Positions 1-11,556 of a DNA stretch of 64,000 nt are shown one piece after another. The notes under the pieces were generated by a model that saw only the letters and a list, made by a program, of their open reading frames with translations, searched no databases and was not told the origin of the DNA. Numbering within the stretch: the stretch's first letter is position 1; each line of letters opens with the position of its first letter. This DNA is from Begonia masoniana (Eukaryota; Streptophyta; Magnoliopsida; Cucurbitales; Begoniaceae). Both the position numbers and the translations under genes were made by a program. The DNA lies in the NCBI GenBank assembly GCA_022432975.1, contig CM039511.1, positions 47,440,902-47,504,901 on the forward strand. Reading direction: 5' to 3'.

Positions 1-2274
1 AGGATAGTTTTGACAACCCTGAAACAGCATCAACTGTATGCCAAGTTATCTAAATGTGAATTCTGGTTAAGTAAGGTCAACTTTTTAGGCCATGTCATTT
101 CTGCTGAAGGTATATCAGTAGACCCAACCAAGATTCAGGCTGTTAAGGACTGGCCACAGCCAAGGAATGTCAGTGAAGTCCGTAGTTTTCTTGGCTTGAC
201 AGGTTATTATAGGAAGTTTATTAAAGGATTTTCTATGATAGCTAAACCTTTATCTAATTTGACAAAGAAGGACACCAAATACTCTTGGACCAAAGCTTGT
301 GAAGATGGCTTCCTGACACTTAAACTAAAGTTAACGACAGCTCCACTATTGACCCTCCCAACCGAAGAAGGGAAGTTTAGTGTTTATTGTGATGCGTCCA
401 AAGTCGGACTAGGGTGTGTTTTGATGCAAGAAGGCAAAGTTATAGCGTATGCTCTAGGCAGCTAAAAAGTTACGAGCAGAACTACCCCACTCACGATTTG
501 GAATTAGCCGCAGTTGTATTTGCGCTAAAGATTTGGAGACACCATTTGTATGGACGACAGTGCGAAGTATTTTCTGACCATAAGAGCTTGAAATATCTCT
601 TCACTCAAAAAGAATTAAACATGAGACAGAGACGTTGGTTAGAATTTGTTAAAGACTATGACTTCGAAATTAAATATCATCCAGGCAAGGCTAATGCTGT
701 AGCTGATGCCTTGAGCAGAATGTCAGCAACAATGCAACCCGCAATATCAGCTGTGTCTATACCTTTGAGGACAGAGATTCAGAAATTGGAATTGGAGTTA
801 GTTCCTGAACTGTCGAGTCTACTTGCTACTTTAACTATCCAACCAACCATTTTGGAAAAGATCAAAGAAGCACAACAGAAGAACTTAGAGGAGAATAACA
901 GAATATTGATCAAGATGAAGGACGCCACCTCCGAGTTTAGTCTCTCCAAGGATGGGATCCTGAAGTTTAGAGATAGATGGTATGTCCCTAATGATGAAGG
1001 GTTACGTAAGTTAATTCTGGCTGAAGCCCATTCATCTTCCTTCTCTGTGCACCCTAGTAACACCAAGATGTATCGGGATTTAAGGTTATATTATTGGTGG
1101 CCAAATATGAGGAGGGATGTGGCTAAGTTTGTAGAATCATGTTTGGTATGCCAACAAGTTAAAGCAGAACATCAACGCCCTGGAGGTACCCTCAGCCTCT
1201 ACCTATCCCTGAATGGAAGTGGGAAAACATTACCATGGATTTTGTTGTAGGTTTGCCAAAGACAACTAAAGGACATGATAGTATTTGGGTTGTGATTGAC
1301 AGAATGACCAAGTCAGCTCACTTCTTACCTGTAAAGATGACCTACACAATGGACCAACTGGCAAACTTGTATGTTCAAGAAATTCTAAGGTTACATGGAA
1401 CACCGGTATCCATTGTCTCTGATCGTGACCCCAGGTTCACCTCACGATTTTGGAAAAGTTTGCAAGGCACGTTAGGAACAAAGTTAACCTTCAGTACTGC
1501 ATTTCATCCACAGACAGATGGCCAATCAGAGAGGACCATCAGATACTTGAGGATATGTTGAGAGCATGTGTGTTGGACTTTCAGACAACTTGGAATAGAC
1601 ATCTACCGTTAATTGAATTTTCTTACAACAACAGTTATCAGTCCACCATTGGTATGGCACCTTATGAAGCGCTTTATGGCAGGAGGTGCAGGTCACCCTT
1701 GTATTGGGATGAGGTTGGCGAAGCAAAGCTCTTGGGCACTAAGATCTTGCAGCAAATGTCAGATAAGATCGCCATTATTAGAAACAGGATGATGACTGCA
1801 CAAAGTCGACAGAAGAGTTATGCAGACCAAAGGAGGAGAGACCTCGAGTTTGCTGTTGGTGATGAAGTCTTCCTGAAGATTTCACAATTTAAAGGAATGC
1901 TAAGATTTGGCAAGAAAGGGAAGCTTAACCCACGGTTCATTGGACCATTCCTTGTTTTGGCAAAGATTGGAAACACAGCTTACAGATTACAATTACCTCC
2001 GTCATTGGAGAAGGTTCATAATGTTTTTCATGTGTCAATGCTAAGGAAATGCATACGTGATCCAACGCATGTTGTGGTGCCATCAGAAATCTAAATTGAA
2101 CCGACTTTGGAGTATGAGGAGAAACCGGTACAAATTTTGGATTCTGCAGTGAAAACTCTAAGGAACAAGGAAATCCCATTGGTGAAGGTTTTGTGGACAA
2201 ACCACGGCATTGAAGAAGCCACTTGGGAGCGGCGACAGGACATGTTGGACAATTATCCGGAGTTATTTGCTTAA
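1..2274 (+). pseudogene. Ty3/gypsy chromodomain retrotransposon pol, 3' part, frameshifted
   Basis: This is the downstream part of a gypsy polyprotein; the window opens inside reverse transcriptase. Domains in order are the RT thumb with LGHVIS and [13 protein letters not shown] (about 40-260), RNase H with [19 protein letters not shown] and NAVADALSR (about 380-720), integrase HHCC zinc finger with AEAH, SVHP and ESCLVC (about 1020-1160), integrase core with VIDRMTKSAHF, SDRDPRF and HPQTDGQSE (about 1280-1530), and a C-terminal chromodomain-like tail with VLWTNHGIEEATWE (about 2100-2270). The frame changes near 450, 1240 and 1550, and a TAA at 2092-2094 cuts off the chromodomain, so it cannot make a full polyprotein. 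Domain order RT-RH-IN places it in Ty3/gypsy, and the tail in the chromovirus (Tekay/Del-like) group. The clade is inferred. Confidence 0.93.
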
Positions 2275-2299
2275 GCAATTTTCGAGGACGAAAATTTTG

Positions 2300-2315
2300 T
2301 TTAAGGAGGGGTGGA
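2300..2315 (+). other. Polypurine tract of the first gypsy element
   Basis: A purine run (TTAAGGAGGGGTGGA) lies directly before the LTR start TGTAACACCCG, 26 bp after the pol stop codon. This is the expected position of the plus-strand priming site. The young gypsy element has a matching tract at 27669-27682. Confidence 0.85.
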
Positions 2316-4780
2316 TGTAACACCCGAGTTACGACTAGGTAATTTTCCTAACTGTATTAACGGTCATGAACATTTAATCTTCGCAGTTTAGAATTTTAAG
2401 ACAAGTGTAATTAATTACATGTGGGTTTAAACTAGGTCGAGTGGCAAAGTTGTAATAATAGAGGGCTTAGACCGATATTTAAAGGAAGTGGAAATGATTT
2501 AAACCTCATTAACTCACTGTAGCCGACATCCTCCATTCTCGGCGATTCCTTCTCTCGCAAGCTCTCGCCCTCTGCTTGCCTGTAATCCTTCCTTCGACGA
2601 CCAGTTTCCTTGCTATTTCTCGGTTACCTTACGCTCGAGGTATGAGTTAGACAATGTAGTTATCAGTTAATCGTTTAGCTCTGTTTTCAGCTTGAACCCG
2701 TAACTCAAATCCTTAAACAACAGGGTAATAATATAGTTCATTGTTAATCTGAGAGTGATAATGTCATTCCGAATCAGTTTTGGACATTTAAAAACAATCA
2801 ACCCTGAGTAACCGATAGTCGAATCTGTCTATTTCAGTTCTTGGATTTCAGATTTTGCACAGAGCGTTAGACTAAGGATTCAGGATGGCTTTGTCTATTA
2901 GACCCTAGGATGACTTGAGGTTAGAACTTATAGGACTTTGTTTTAACTACTGCAATGTGAATGTTTTAGGTGAAGAAGTTTGAAGAGAAAGAGCTCAAAG
3001 TGCTAAGGAGACCAGGTAAGTGAATGTATAGGTTTCTCGGTCAATAGGACCCTACATCAAAGGATGCTAGGTAGAAACTCGTACGATGATTAGTAGTTCT
3101 TTCATGTTACTGTCTAGCATTTATGTCGACGATTGGTTCGATAGTAAGCTTTTCATACTGGCTGAATGTTCTGTCCTACAGCTTGGACGAGTTAAAGAAC
3201 CCCATGCTCATGCATTATCAATGTTTTATGCACATGAAAATGTTTTAAAAGCATGTTCTCTCATGTACAAGATAAGATGATAAAATCCCTACAACGTGGA
3301 TGAGTGAGGGTTGGGGGCGGTTCGGCGCATGTCACAGTCCACAGTAGGACATATGAATACGACCCGCAGTAGGGACCATGATCAAACTCACTGTCGAACC
3401 CCCTTTACCGGCACAAATCCTCTCTCATCCCACGCAACGTGAACAATGATATGAATAACGAATATGGTTCAGCGATATGGACTATGATACGAACGATGAA
3501 TGTGTTTCAGCGACGTGAACTATGTTATGAATGATGAATATGGAATAATGATTATGAACAAGAAAAGACTCATGACCACATTTTTCTCTGAATTATGCAT
3601 TCATGCATTCATGTTATTGTTGCATTCCTTACTAAGCATTAGGCTTATAGTTTAAACATTTGATGTAGGTGACGAGTTTTCAGGTGAGGGATTCAAGTTA
3701 AATGAGGAAGTCTAAGTTTGGCTGTTATAGAATGCTCAGTGTGACAGTGAAGGCTGGATTGACGAATAAGTTCTCTGGTTTATGCTCTATGAACATTATT
3801 AATGATTTGAATATGGAAGTATAAGTAGAATGAAGTTATTTCATAGTACTGGGATTTGAAATTATCTGGATGCTTACTGGATAGAGGATGGTACAGTTTA
3901 TTGAATATCTTTTGTTAAGACTTCCGATATATGTACTCTGAGGGAATCATTGATTTCTGTTTACAGAAATGTTAAGTCTAGAAAGTTTGAGACTTGTTCA
4001 TGATAATGTCTATTGGGAGATGTTGTTTAGTCCTACCGGTAGGAGTGGTGTGTTTTCTATCGGTAGATGCAGGGTGTTTTCTATCGGTAGTTGTAGTATG
4101 TTATCAGTCGGTAAATATAAAGGATTTCTTTTGCTATCGGTAGAAGTAGTGAGATTTCTGTCGGTAGATACAGTGTGTTTATATCGGGTGATGTAGGAGT
4201 CTTTTTCCCTGTCGCCTAGTCATCGGTAGATGTAGTTTATATATTTTTCCTGCTGACGTCATCGGCAGATACAGTTTGTTTATCTTCCTGCTGATGTCAT
4301 CGGCAGATGTAGTTTATATACCTTCCTGCTGACGACATCGGCAGACGCGGTTTGATTATCTGCCGGCTGACATCATCGGCAGATACGGTTTGTATATCTG
4401 CCGACGAATGTTTAATGAATTGTGTGGGATACACGTGACTGTCGGTTGATGTGAGAACTTACATCTACCGATGGGTGATTAATGAATCACGTGAAATGTA
4501 CGGGATAACCGGAAGATGTAGCATTGGTTTTTCGGTAGATGTGAGCCCTCTCCAGCCTTGTCATTTAGTGATCGGCAGATGAGAGTGAAGTTTTGTCGTT
4601 GAGTTCGGCAGATGCTTTTTTTTTAACTCCCCCAGCCAAATGTCTTATTTCATTGTCCATGTCCTACATGTGACTACAGAATTAGTATTTCCGCTGCTTA
4701 GTAAAGAAAAAAATATATAAAAGAGTGAAAGGAGTGAGTAAAGTCATGAATTACGTGGCGATCCTTCCCGGGTCGTTACA
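2316..4780 (+). mobile_element. 3' LTR of gypsy element (2465 bp)
   Basis: The LTR begins TGTAACACCCGAG after the polypurine tract and ends GGGTCGTTACA, giving TGTAAC/GTTACA ends. The next base resumes the satellite (CTAAGACATAG), so the element inserted into satellite DNA; its left end lies outside the window. A TATA-like ATATTTAAAG lies near 2475. Splice-like exon blocks are 2500-2639 (donor GAG/GTATGA), 2970-3015 (46 nt, between TTTTAG and GTAAGT) and 3669 to a TAA at 3713-3715. Exons 2 and 3 together read ...KELKVLRRPGDEFSGE... . No in-frame ATG is visible in exon 1. A minisatellite occupies about 4030-4400. Confidence 0.88.
4030..4620 (+). repeat. Minisatellite with TCGGTAGATG / TCGGCAGATG motifs in the LTR
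   Basis: Imperfect units of about 30-48 bp are built on ATCGGTAGATGTAG (left part) and ATCGGCAGATACAG (right part, units beginning CTTCCTGCTGA). It lies in the distal half of the LTR. The open frame here (about 75 codons) is only the repeat read through and is not a gene. Confidence 0.75.
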
Positions 4781-7700
4781 CTAAGACATAGTAATGCGCT
4801 TGATGATGCGTTAGAAACTTCACTTGAATCGATTTGTTCTAAAGGAGTTGAACATATCAAGCAAATGAGGTTGAGTGTTACATGACTTGTTGTTAGAACC
4901 AAAGTTATCCATTACACATTCAAGGTTTTAACTTGAAGTGATGAGAACGACGTGTATTGAGGACCCAAAAACCTTCATGGACGCGTAATTAAGACTTACT
5001 AATGCGCTTGATGAAGCATTAGAAACTTCACTTCAATCGATTTGTTCCAAAAGAGTTGAACGTATCAAGCAAATGAGGTTGAGTGTTACATGACTTGTGG
5101 TTAGAACCTAAGTTATCCATTTCACATTCGAGGTTTTAACTTGAAGTAATGAGAACGACGTATATTGATGACCCAACAACCTTTATTGACGCGTGACTAA
5201 GACTTATTATTGCGCTTGATGAAGCATATGAAACTTCACTTCAATTGATTTGTTCCAGAGGAGTTGATCGTATCAAGCAAATGAGGTTGAGTGTTACATG
5301 ACTTCTGGTTAGAATCTAAGTTATCCATTTCACATTCAAGGTTTTAACTTGAAGTGATGAGAGCGACATGTATTGAGGACCCAACATTCTTCATGGACGC
5401 GAAACTAAGACTTAGTAATGCTCTTGATGAAGCATTAGAAACTTTACTTCAATCGATTTGTTCAAAAAGAGTTGAACGTATCAAGCAAATGTGGTTGAGT
5501 CTTACATGACTTCTGGTTAGAACCTAAGTTATCCATTTCACATTCAAGGTTTTAACTTGCAGTGATGAGAACTACGTGTATTGAGGACCCAACAACCTTC
5601 TTGGACGAGTAATTAAGACTTATTAATGCGTTTGATGAAGCATTTGAAACTTCACTTCAATCGATTTGTTCTAAAAGAGTTGATCGTATCAAGCAAATGA
5701 GGTTTAGTGTTACATGACTTGTGGTTAGAACCTAAGTTTTCCATTTTACATTCAAGGTTTTAACTTGAAGTGATGAGAACGACGTGTATTGAGGACCCAA
5801 CAACCTTCATGTACGCGTAATTAAGACTTATTAATGCGCTTCATGAAGCATACGAAACTTCACTTCAATCGATTTGTTCCAAAAGAGTTGATCGTATCAA
5901 GCAATTGAGGTTGTGTGTTAGATGACTTGCGGTTAGAACCTAAGTTATCTATTTCACATTCAAGGTTTTAACTTTAAGTAATAAGAACAACGTGTATTGA
6001 GGATCCAAAAACCTTCATGGACGCGTAACTAAGACTTATTATTGCGCTTGATAAAGCATAAGAAACTTCACTTCAATTGATTTGTTCCAGAGGAGTTGAT
6101 CGTATCAAGCAAATGAGGTTGAGTGTTACATGACTTCTGGTTAGAACCTAAGTTATTCATTTCACATTCAAGGTTTTAACTTGAAGTGATGAGAACGACG
6201 TGTATTGAGAACCCAACAACCTTCATGGACGCGAAACTAATACATAGTAATGCGCTTGATGAAGTATTAGAAACTTCACTTCAATCGATTTGTTCCAAAA
6301 AAGTTGAACGTATCAAGCAAATGAGGTTGAGTCTTACATGACTTGTGGTTAGAACCTAAGTTATCAATTTCACATTCAAGGTTTTAACTTGAAGTGATGA
6401 GAGCGACGTGTGTTGTGCACCCAACAACCTTCATGGACGCGTAATTAAGACTTATTAATGCACTTGATGAAGCATTAGAAATTTCACTTCATTCGATTTG
6501 TTCCAAAAGAGTTGAACGTATCAAGCAAATGAGGTTGAGTGTTACATGACTTGTGGTTAGAACCAAAGTTATCCATTTCACATTCAAGGTTTTAACTTGA
6601 AGTGATGAGAACGACGTGTATTGAGGACCCAAAAACCTTCATGGACGCGAAACTAAGACTTAATAATGCGCTTGATGAAGCATTAGAAACTTCACTTCAA
6701 TCGATTTGTTCCAAAGGAGTTGAACGTATCAAGCAAATGAGGTTGAGTGTTACATGACTTGTGGTTAGAACCTAAGTTATCCATTTTACATTCAAGGTTT
6801 TAACTTGAAGTAATGAGAACGACGTATATTGATTACCCAACAACCTTTATAGACGCGTGACTAAGACCTATTATTGCGATTGATGAAGCATATGAAACTT
6901 CACTTCAATTGATTTGTTCCAGAGGAGTTGATCGTATCAAGCAAATGAGGTTGAATGTTACTTGACTTCTGGTTAGAACCTAAGTTATCCATTTCACATT
7001 AAAGGTTTTAACATGAAGTGATGAAAGCGACGTGTATTGAGGATCCAACAACCTTCATGGACGCAAAACGAAGACTTAGTAATGCTATTGAGGAAGCATT
7101 AGAAACTTTACTTCAATCGATTTGTTCCAAAAGAGTTGAACGTATCAAGCAAATGAGATTGAGACTTACATGACTTGTGGTTAGAACCTAAGTTATCCAT
7201 TTCACATTCAAGGTTTTAACTTGAAGTGATGAGAACGACGTGTATTGAGGAACCAACAGCCTTGATGGACGCGAAACTAACACTTATTAATGCGCTTGAT
7301 GGAGCAATAAAAACTTCACTTCAATCGATTTGTTCCAAAAGAGTTGAACGTAACAAGCAAATGAGGTTGAGTGTCACATGACTTGTGGTTAGAACCTAAG
7401 TTAACCATTTCACATTCAAGGTTTTAACTTGAAGTGATTAGAACGACGTGTATTGAGGAACCAACAGCCTTGATGGACGCGAAACTAAGACTTATTAATG
7501 CGCTTGATGGAGCATTAGAAACTTCTCTTCAATCGATTTGTTCCAAAAGCGTTGAACGTAACAAGCAAATGTGGTTGAGTGTTACATGACTTGCGGTTAG
7601 AACCTAAGTTATCTATTTCACATTCAAGGTTTTAACTTTAAGTAATAAGAACAACGTGTATTGAGGATCCAAAAACCTTCATGGACGCGTAACTAAGACT

Positions 7701-9039
7701 TATTATTGCGCTTGATAAGCATAAGAAACTTCACTTCAATTGATTTGTTCCAGAGGAGTTAATCGTATCAAGCAAATGAGGTTGAGTGTTACATGACTTC
7801 TGGTTAAAACCTAAGTTATCATTCACATTCAAGGTTTTAACTTGAAGTGATGAGAACGACGTGTATTGAGGACCCAACAACCTTCATGGACGCGAACTAA
7901 GACTAGTAATGCGCTTGATGAAGTATTAGAAACTTCACTTCAATCGATTTGTTCCAAAAAGTTGAACGTATCAAGCAAATGAGGTTGAGTCTTACATGAC
8001 TTGTGGTTAGAACCTAAGTTATCAATTTCACATTCAAGGTTTTAACTTGAAGTGATGAGAGCGACATGTGTTGTGCACCCAACAACCTTCATGGACGCGT
8101 AATTAAGACTTATTAATGCACTTGATGAAGCATTAGAAACTTCACTTCAATCGATTTGTTCCAAAAGAGTTGAACGTAACAAGCAAATGAGGTTGAGTGT
8201 TACATGACTTGTGGTTAGAACCTAAGTTAACCATTTCACATTCAAGGTTTTAACTTGAAGTGATTAGAACGACGTGTATTGAGGACCCAACAACCTCATG
8301 GACGCATAATTAAGACTTAGTAATACGCTTGATGAAGCATAAGAAACTTCACTTCAATCGATTTGTATCAAAGGAGTTGATCGTATCATGCAAATGAGAT
8401 TGAGTGTTACATGACTTGTGGTTAGAACCTAAGTTATCCATTTCACATTCAAGGTTTTAACTTGAAATGATGAGAACGACGTATATTGAGGACCCAACAA
8501 CCTTTATGGACGCATAACTAAGACTTATTAATGCACTGGATTAAGCATAAAAAACTTCATTTCAATTGATTTGTTCCAAAGGTGTTGATCGTATCAAGCA
8601 AATGAGGTTGAGTGTTACATGACTTCTAGTTAGAACCTAAGTTATCCTTTTCACATTCAAGGTTTTAACTTGAAGTGATGAGAACGACGTGTATTGAGGA
8701 CCCAACAACCCTTCATGGACCTGAAACTAAGACTTAATAATGCGCTTGATGAATCATTAGAAACTTCACTTCAATCGATTTGTTCCAAAAGAGTTGATCG
8801 TATCAAGCAAATGAGGTTGAGTGTTACATGACTTGTGGTTAGAACCTAAGATATCTATTTCACATTCAATGTTTTAACTTGAAGTGATGAGAACGACGTG
8901 TATTGAGGACCCAAAAACCTTCATGGACGTGAAACTAAGACTTAGTAATGCGCTTGATGAAGCATTAGAAACTTCACTTCAATCGATATGTTCCAAAAGA
9001 GTTGAACGTATCAAGCAAATGAGGTTGAGTGTTATATGA
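4781..9039 (+). repeat. 208-bp satellite array, block 1 (about 20 monomers)
   Basis: The monomer starts CATGACTTGTGGTTAGAACC, passes through TTCAAGGTTTTAACTTGAAG, GAGAACGACGTGTATTGAGG, GCGCTTGATGAAGCATTAGA and TTCAATCGATTTGTTCC, and ends GAGGTTGAGTGTTA. Successive CATGAC starts at 5089 and 5297 give a period of 208. Variant markers recur at 832 bp (TCAATTGATT at 5241, 6073, 6905 and 7736) and at 1664 bp (5441/7105; 5981/7645), so higher-order repeats of four and eight monomers are present. No coding frame is conserved. Confidence 0.95.
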
Positions 9040-9863
9040 TGATGAGAACCACGGGTATATGAAACCCGAGACTCTTCAACAACGCGGAATTAGAAACTCA
9101 GGAACGCCTGTGAAATAAAGTATAAGGAACTTGACCCCAATCGAACCTTGCCGACGGAACCAAAGTTATCAAACAAGGAGCTTGACCCGTAACCGAACTT
9201 GTGGTTAGAACCAAAGCTATCAAGTTGATCTTTCAAGTTTTGACTTGAAGAAGATCTAGTTCTTCACAAAGAACAAAAGAGAAAATTCTCACAAAGAGTA
9301 ACTCAAAATCATGTATATTCTTTTTAATGTTGAAGCGCCTATGCCTTTAAATAGGGTACAAAATATCCTAAAAATAATTAGGAAATAAAATTTCTAAATC
9401 TAAGATTAGGAAAACTTTCTAAAACTATAATTAAGAAACTTTCTAAAACTATAATTAAGAAACTTTCTAAAACTATAATTAAGAAACTTTCTAAAACTCT
9501 AATTAGGAAAACTTTCTAAAACTACAATTAAGAAAACTTTCTAAAACTATAATTAAGAAGCTTTCTATAATTACGCGATCAACCCACTGTAGAAATCTTT
9601 GAGAAATAGTCAAATAATCTTTGAACGTGTGCTTGATCCTCTATTTATGCTTCACCTTGAAGAATGTCATAATGTTAGGGGATGCTGAATTGAAGATGTT
9701 GATCTCCGTAAAACATATTTCTCCATGAAGAATTACAATATTTTGACATTGATGTTTGTCTTTGGGCTTGAGCTTGGTCGCACCTTGATTCACATTAGGA
9801 CCTCCTTTGCTAGATGGATTATTGTCCTTGACATTGAGCTTGGACCTATCTTGGTTCGTATCA
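9040..9863 (-). repeat. Downstream (3') LTR of the minus-strand gag-only element (824 bp)
   Basis: It matches 11557-12307 over its length. It is longer because it has extra copies of an AACTATAATTAAGAAACTTT unit (about 9400-9560) and an extra stretch at about 9050-9065. The first ~210 bp on the plus strand align with the 208-bp satellite monomer: both contain TGATGAGAAC, ACTTGTGGTTAGAACC and a TTCAAG...TTGACTTGAAG-type stretch in the same order. Confidence 0.88.
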
Positions 9864-10708
9864 TTCCCTTTCCCTTCGAAGAGATTCGTCCTCGAATCTC
9901 CTGGATCATACACAAAGAAATTCATACTAGAAAAAGGATTAAGATTGTTAGAAAAAATAAAATCTTTGGAACAAGTAACAAGTGCTTGCTCCCTTGCCAA
10001 CATGACAATATTGTTCTCACTTTCTTCATCAATGTCCTTCACCTTTTGTACCTCAACTTCATAATCTTTTGGTTCATGTTTCAACAACACTTTTGCTTCT
10101 TGAATCTCGTAGATTTCTGGGACAATTTCCTCCATCGAGTAGTTATCTTTCTCTTGTTGAAATATCATAAAAATTGGATCTTGTTGAAGACAACTAACGT
10201 CCTCTTTTATGGGCTCTTTGGTAGGTGGTTCTTCGGCTGGTGGATCTTCAGTTGGTGGCTCTTCAGTCGGTTGCTCTTTGGTTGGTGGCTTGTCGTCTTT
10301 TTGTGTAACTTCTTGTTTCTTCAATATTTGTTTCTTTGCCTTTTGTTCCATCAACTCTTGGTAGTATTCAACCAAATAGTTGTCACGGCATTGTTCGAGC
10401 TTTCTCACTGAAGTTCTTACCTCCTCAGCCTCTTGTTTCTCTTTTTGTTTCTTTGCTTCTTGTTCCACCAAATCATTGTAGTAGTCGATCAAAAAGTTGT
10501 CACTTCGTTTTGTTCTAGTATGTCTCTCTCTTTTGTAATTGTCATCCTCGTAGTCGAATTCCTCATAGTAATACTCAATTGGTGATTTGCTCTTCCGTGC
10601 ATGGCTATTAGAAGGAGACTTTTTTCTTCCATATCTCATGTCTAACGCCTTAAATTGATCTAGTATAGCCTTCATGTACTTCATAGCAAGTCTTTTGTCA
10701 ATACTCAT
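9641..10708 (-). CDS. Gag-like charged protein of the non-autonomous element, 355 aa
   Basis: The frame opens with MSIDKRLAMKYMKAILDQF and is rich in Lys and Glu. It contains tandem tracts YYNDLVEQEAKKQ and YYQELMEQKAKKQ (about residues 75-130), a Pro/Thr/Glu repeat of PPTKEP type (about 145-170), and a tail with NPFSSMNFFVYDPGDSRTNL. No zinc knuckle, protease or RT motif is seen. The frame crosses the polypurine tract (FEGKGND) and runs 223 bp into the 3' LTR before stopping, so the last ~75 residues are LTR-encoded. It may act as a structural or RNA-binding protein, by analogy with gag-only elements; function is inferred. It is intact while most coding sequence in the window is broken. Confidence 0.65.
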   Translation of the reverse strand: MSIDKRLAMKYMKAILDQFKALDMRYGRKKSPSNSHARKSKSPIEYYYEEFDYEDDNYKRERHTRTKRSDNFLIDYYNDLVEQEAKKQKEKQEAEEVRTSVRKLEQCRDNYLVEYYQELMEQKAKKQILKKQEVTQKDDKPPTKEQPTEEPPTEDPPAEEPPTKEPIKEDVSCLQQDPIFMIFQQEKDNYSMEEIVPEIYEIQEAKVLLKHEPKDYEVEVQKVKDIDEESENNIVMLAREQALVTCSKDFIFSNNLNPFSSMNFFVYDPGDSRTNLFEGKGNDTNQDRSKLNVKDNNPSSKGGPNVNQGATKLKPKDKHQCQNIVILHGEICFTEINIFNSASPNIMTFFKVKHK

Positions 10709-11025
10709 AATTTCAAGAAAGAAAAATAAAAATTATTAGTGAACAAAAATAAGTATGTAAACGGAACTCACTCACTCCCTCACGTGTTTACACTCAATTA
10801 TGTGTATCTCCACTTGTGTTTACCTCAAATAATGGCTTTTATATGATAGTCTCACCCTCTTGCCTTTTACCTTTCAATTTTCTCTTTAAGCTCTTTATGT
10901 AAAAACCTAATCAAGAGAAAAATTCAACAAGCAAAAACAAGTAAGATCAATCTTTTTAACTCAAAATTCTAATTTCCAAAATCGGTTAGAATCAAACAAT
11001 TTAAAATAGGATGTAGGACTTCAAG

Positions 11026-11460
11026 AGAGTAAACTTTTCAAGAAATGAAACTTTTACGAAAGGAAATTTTTCAAGAAAGGAAACGTTTTACGAAAGGAAA
11101 CTTTTCACAAAAGGAAACTTTTCAAGAAAGGAAACGTTTTACGAAAGGAAACTTTTCAAGAAAAGAAACTTTTCACAAAAGTAAACTTTTCAAGAAAGGA
11201 AATTGAGACAATCAAAGAAAATAATTGAATAATCACACCAAAAAGCAAATAATGATGCATATAATGACGAAGAAGAAATTGATACTCATTGATACTCGAA
11301 ATATTGAGATATTTTTTTTTTTTTGAAAGAAGAAAACTTGACAAATAAAGAGAATAGTTGATTCAATGACTTTTTTTTTTTCAAATTTTCAAATTTTTTT
11401 TCTTGAATTTTTGGATTTTTTTTTTTTTTTTTTTTCAAATTTCAATTTTTTTTTTGAATT
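11026..11460. repeat. Low-complexity GGAAACTTTTCA repeats and T-rich runs
   Basis: About nine degenerate copies of a 15-20 bp unit (AAGAAAGGAAACGTTTTACG type) at 11026-11210 are followed by long T-runs at 11310-11460. They lie in the leader of the minus-strand element, between primer site and gag-like frame. I see no gene. Confidence 0.7.
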
Positions 11461-11542
11461 TTCAAAGGAAGAAATTCTAGAAGAAGAAGAAGAAGAAGAA
11501 ACAAAAATAAATATAGATAGAGACTTGAATCTAGGAGCCAAA

Positions 11543-11554
11543 GCTCTGATACCA
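11543..11554 (-). other. Primer-binding site (initiator Met tRNA) of the minus-strand element
   Basis: The plus strand reads GCTCTGATACCA, the complement of TGGTATCAGAGC, which pairs with the 3' end of plant initiator Met tRNA. It is two bases from the LTR edge at 11557 and fixes the element's orientation. Confidence 0.88.
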
Positions 11555-11556
11555 AA

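Noticed and set aside
9725..10518. Plus-strand frames (228, 85 and 60 aa) opposite the gag-like gene
   Set aside because: Antisense shadows of the Lys/Glu-rich minus-strand frame; hydrophobic only because they complement charged codons.
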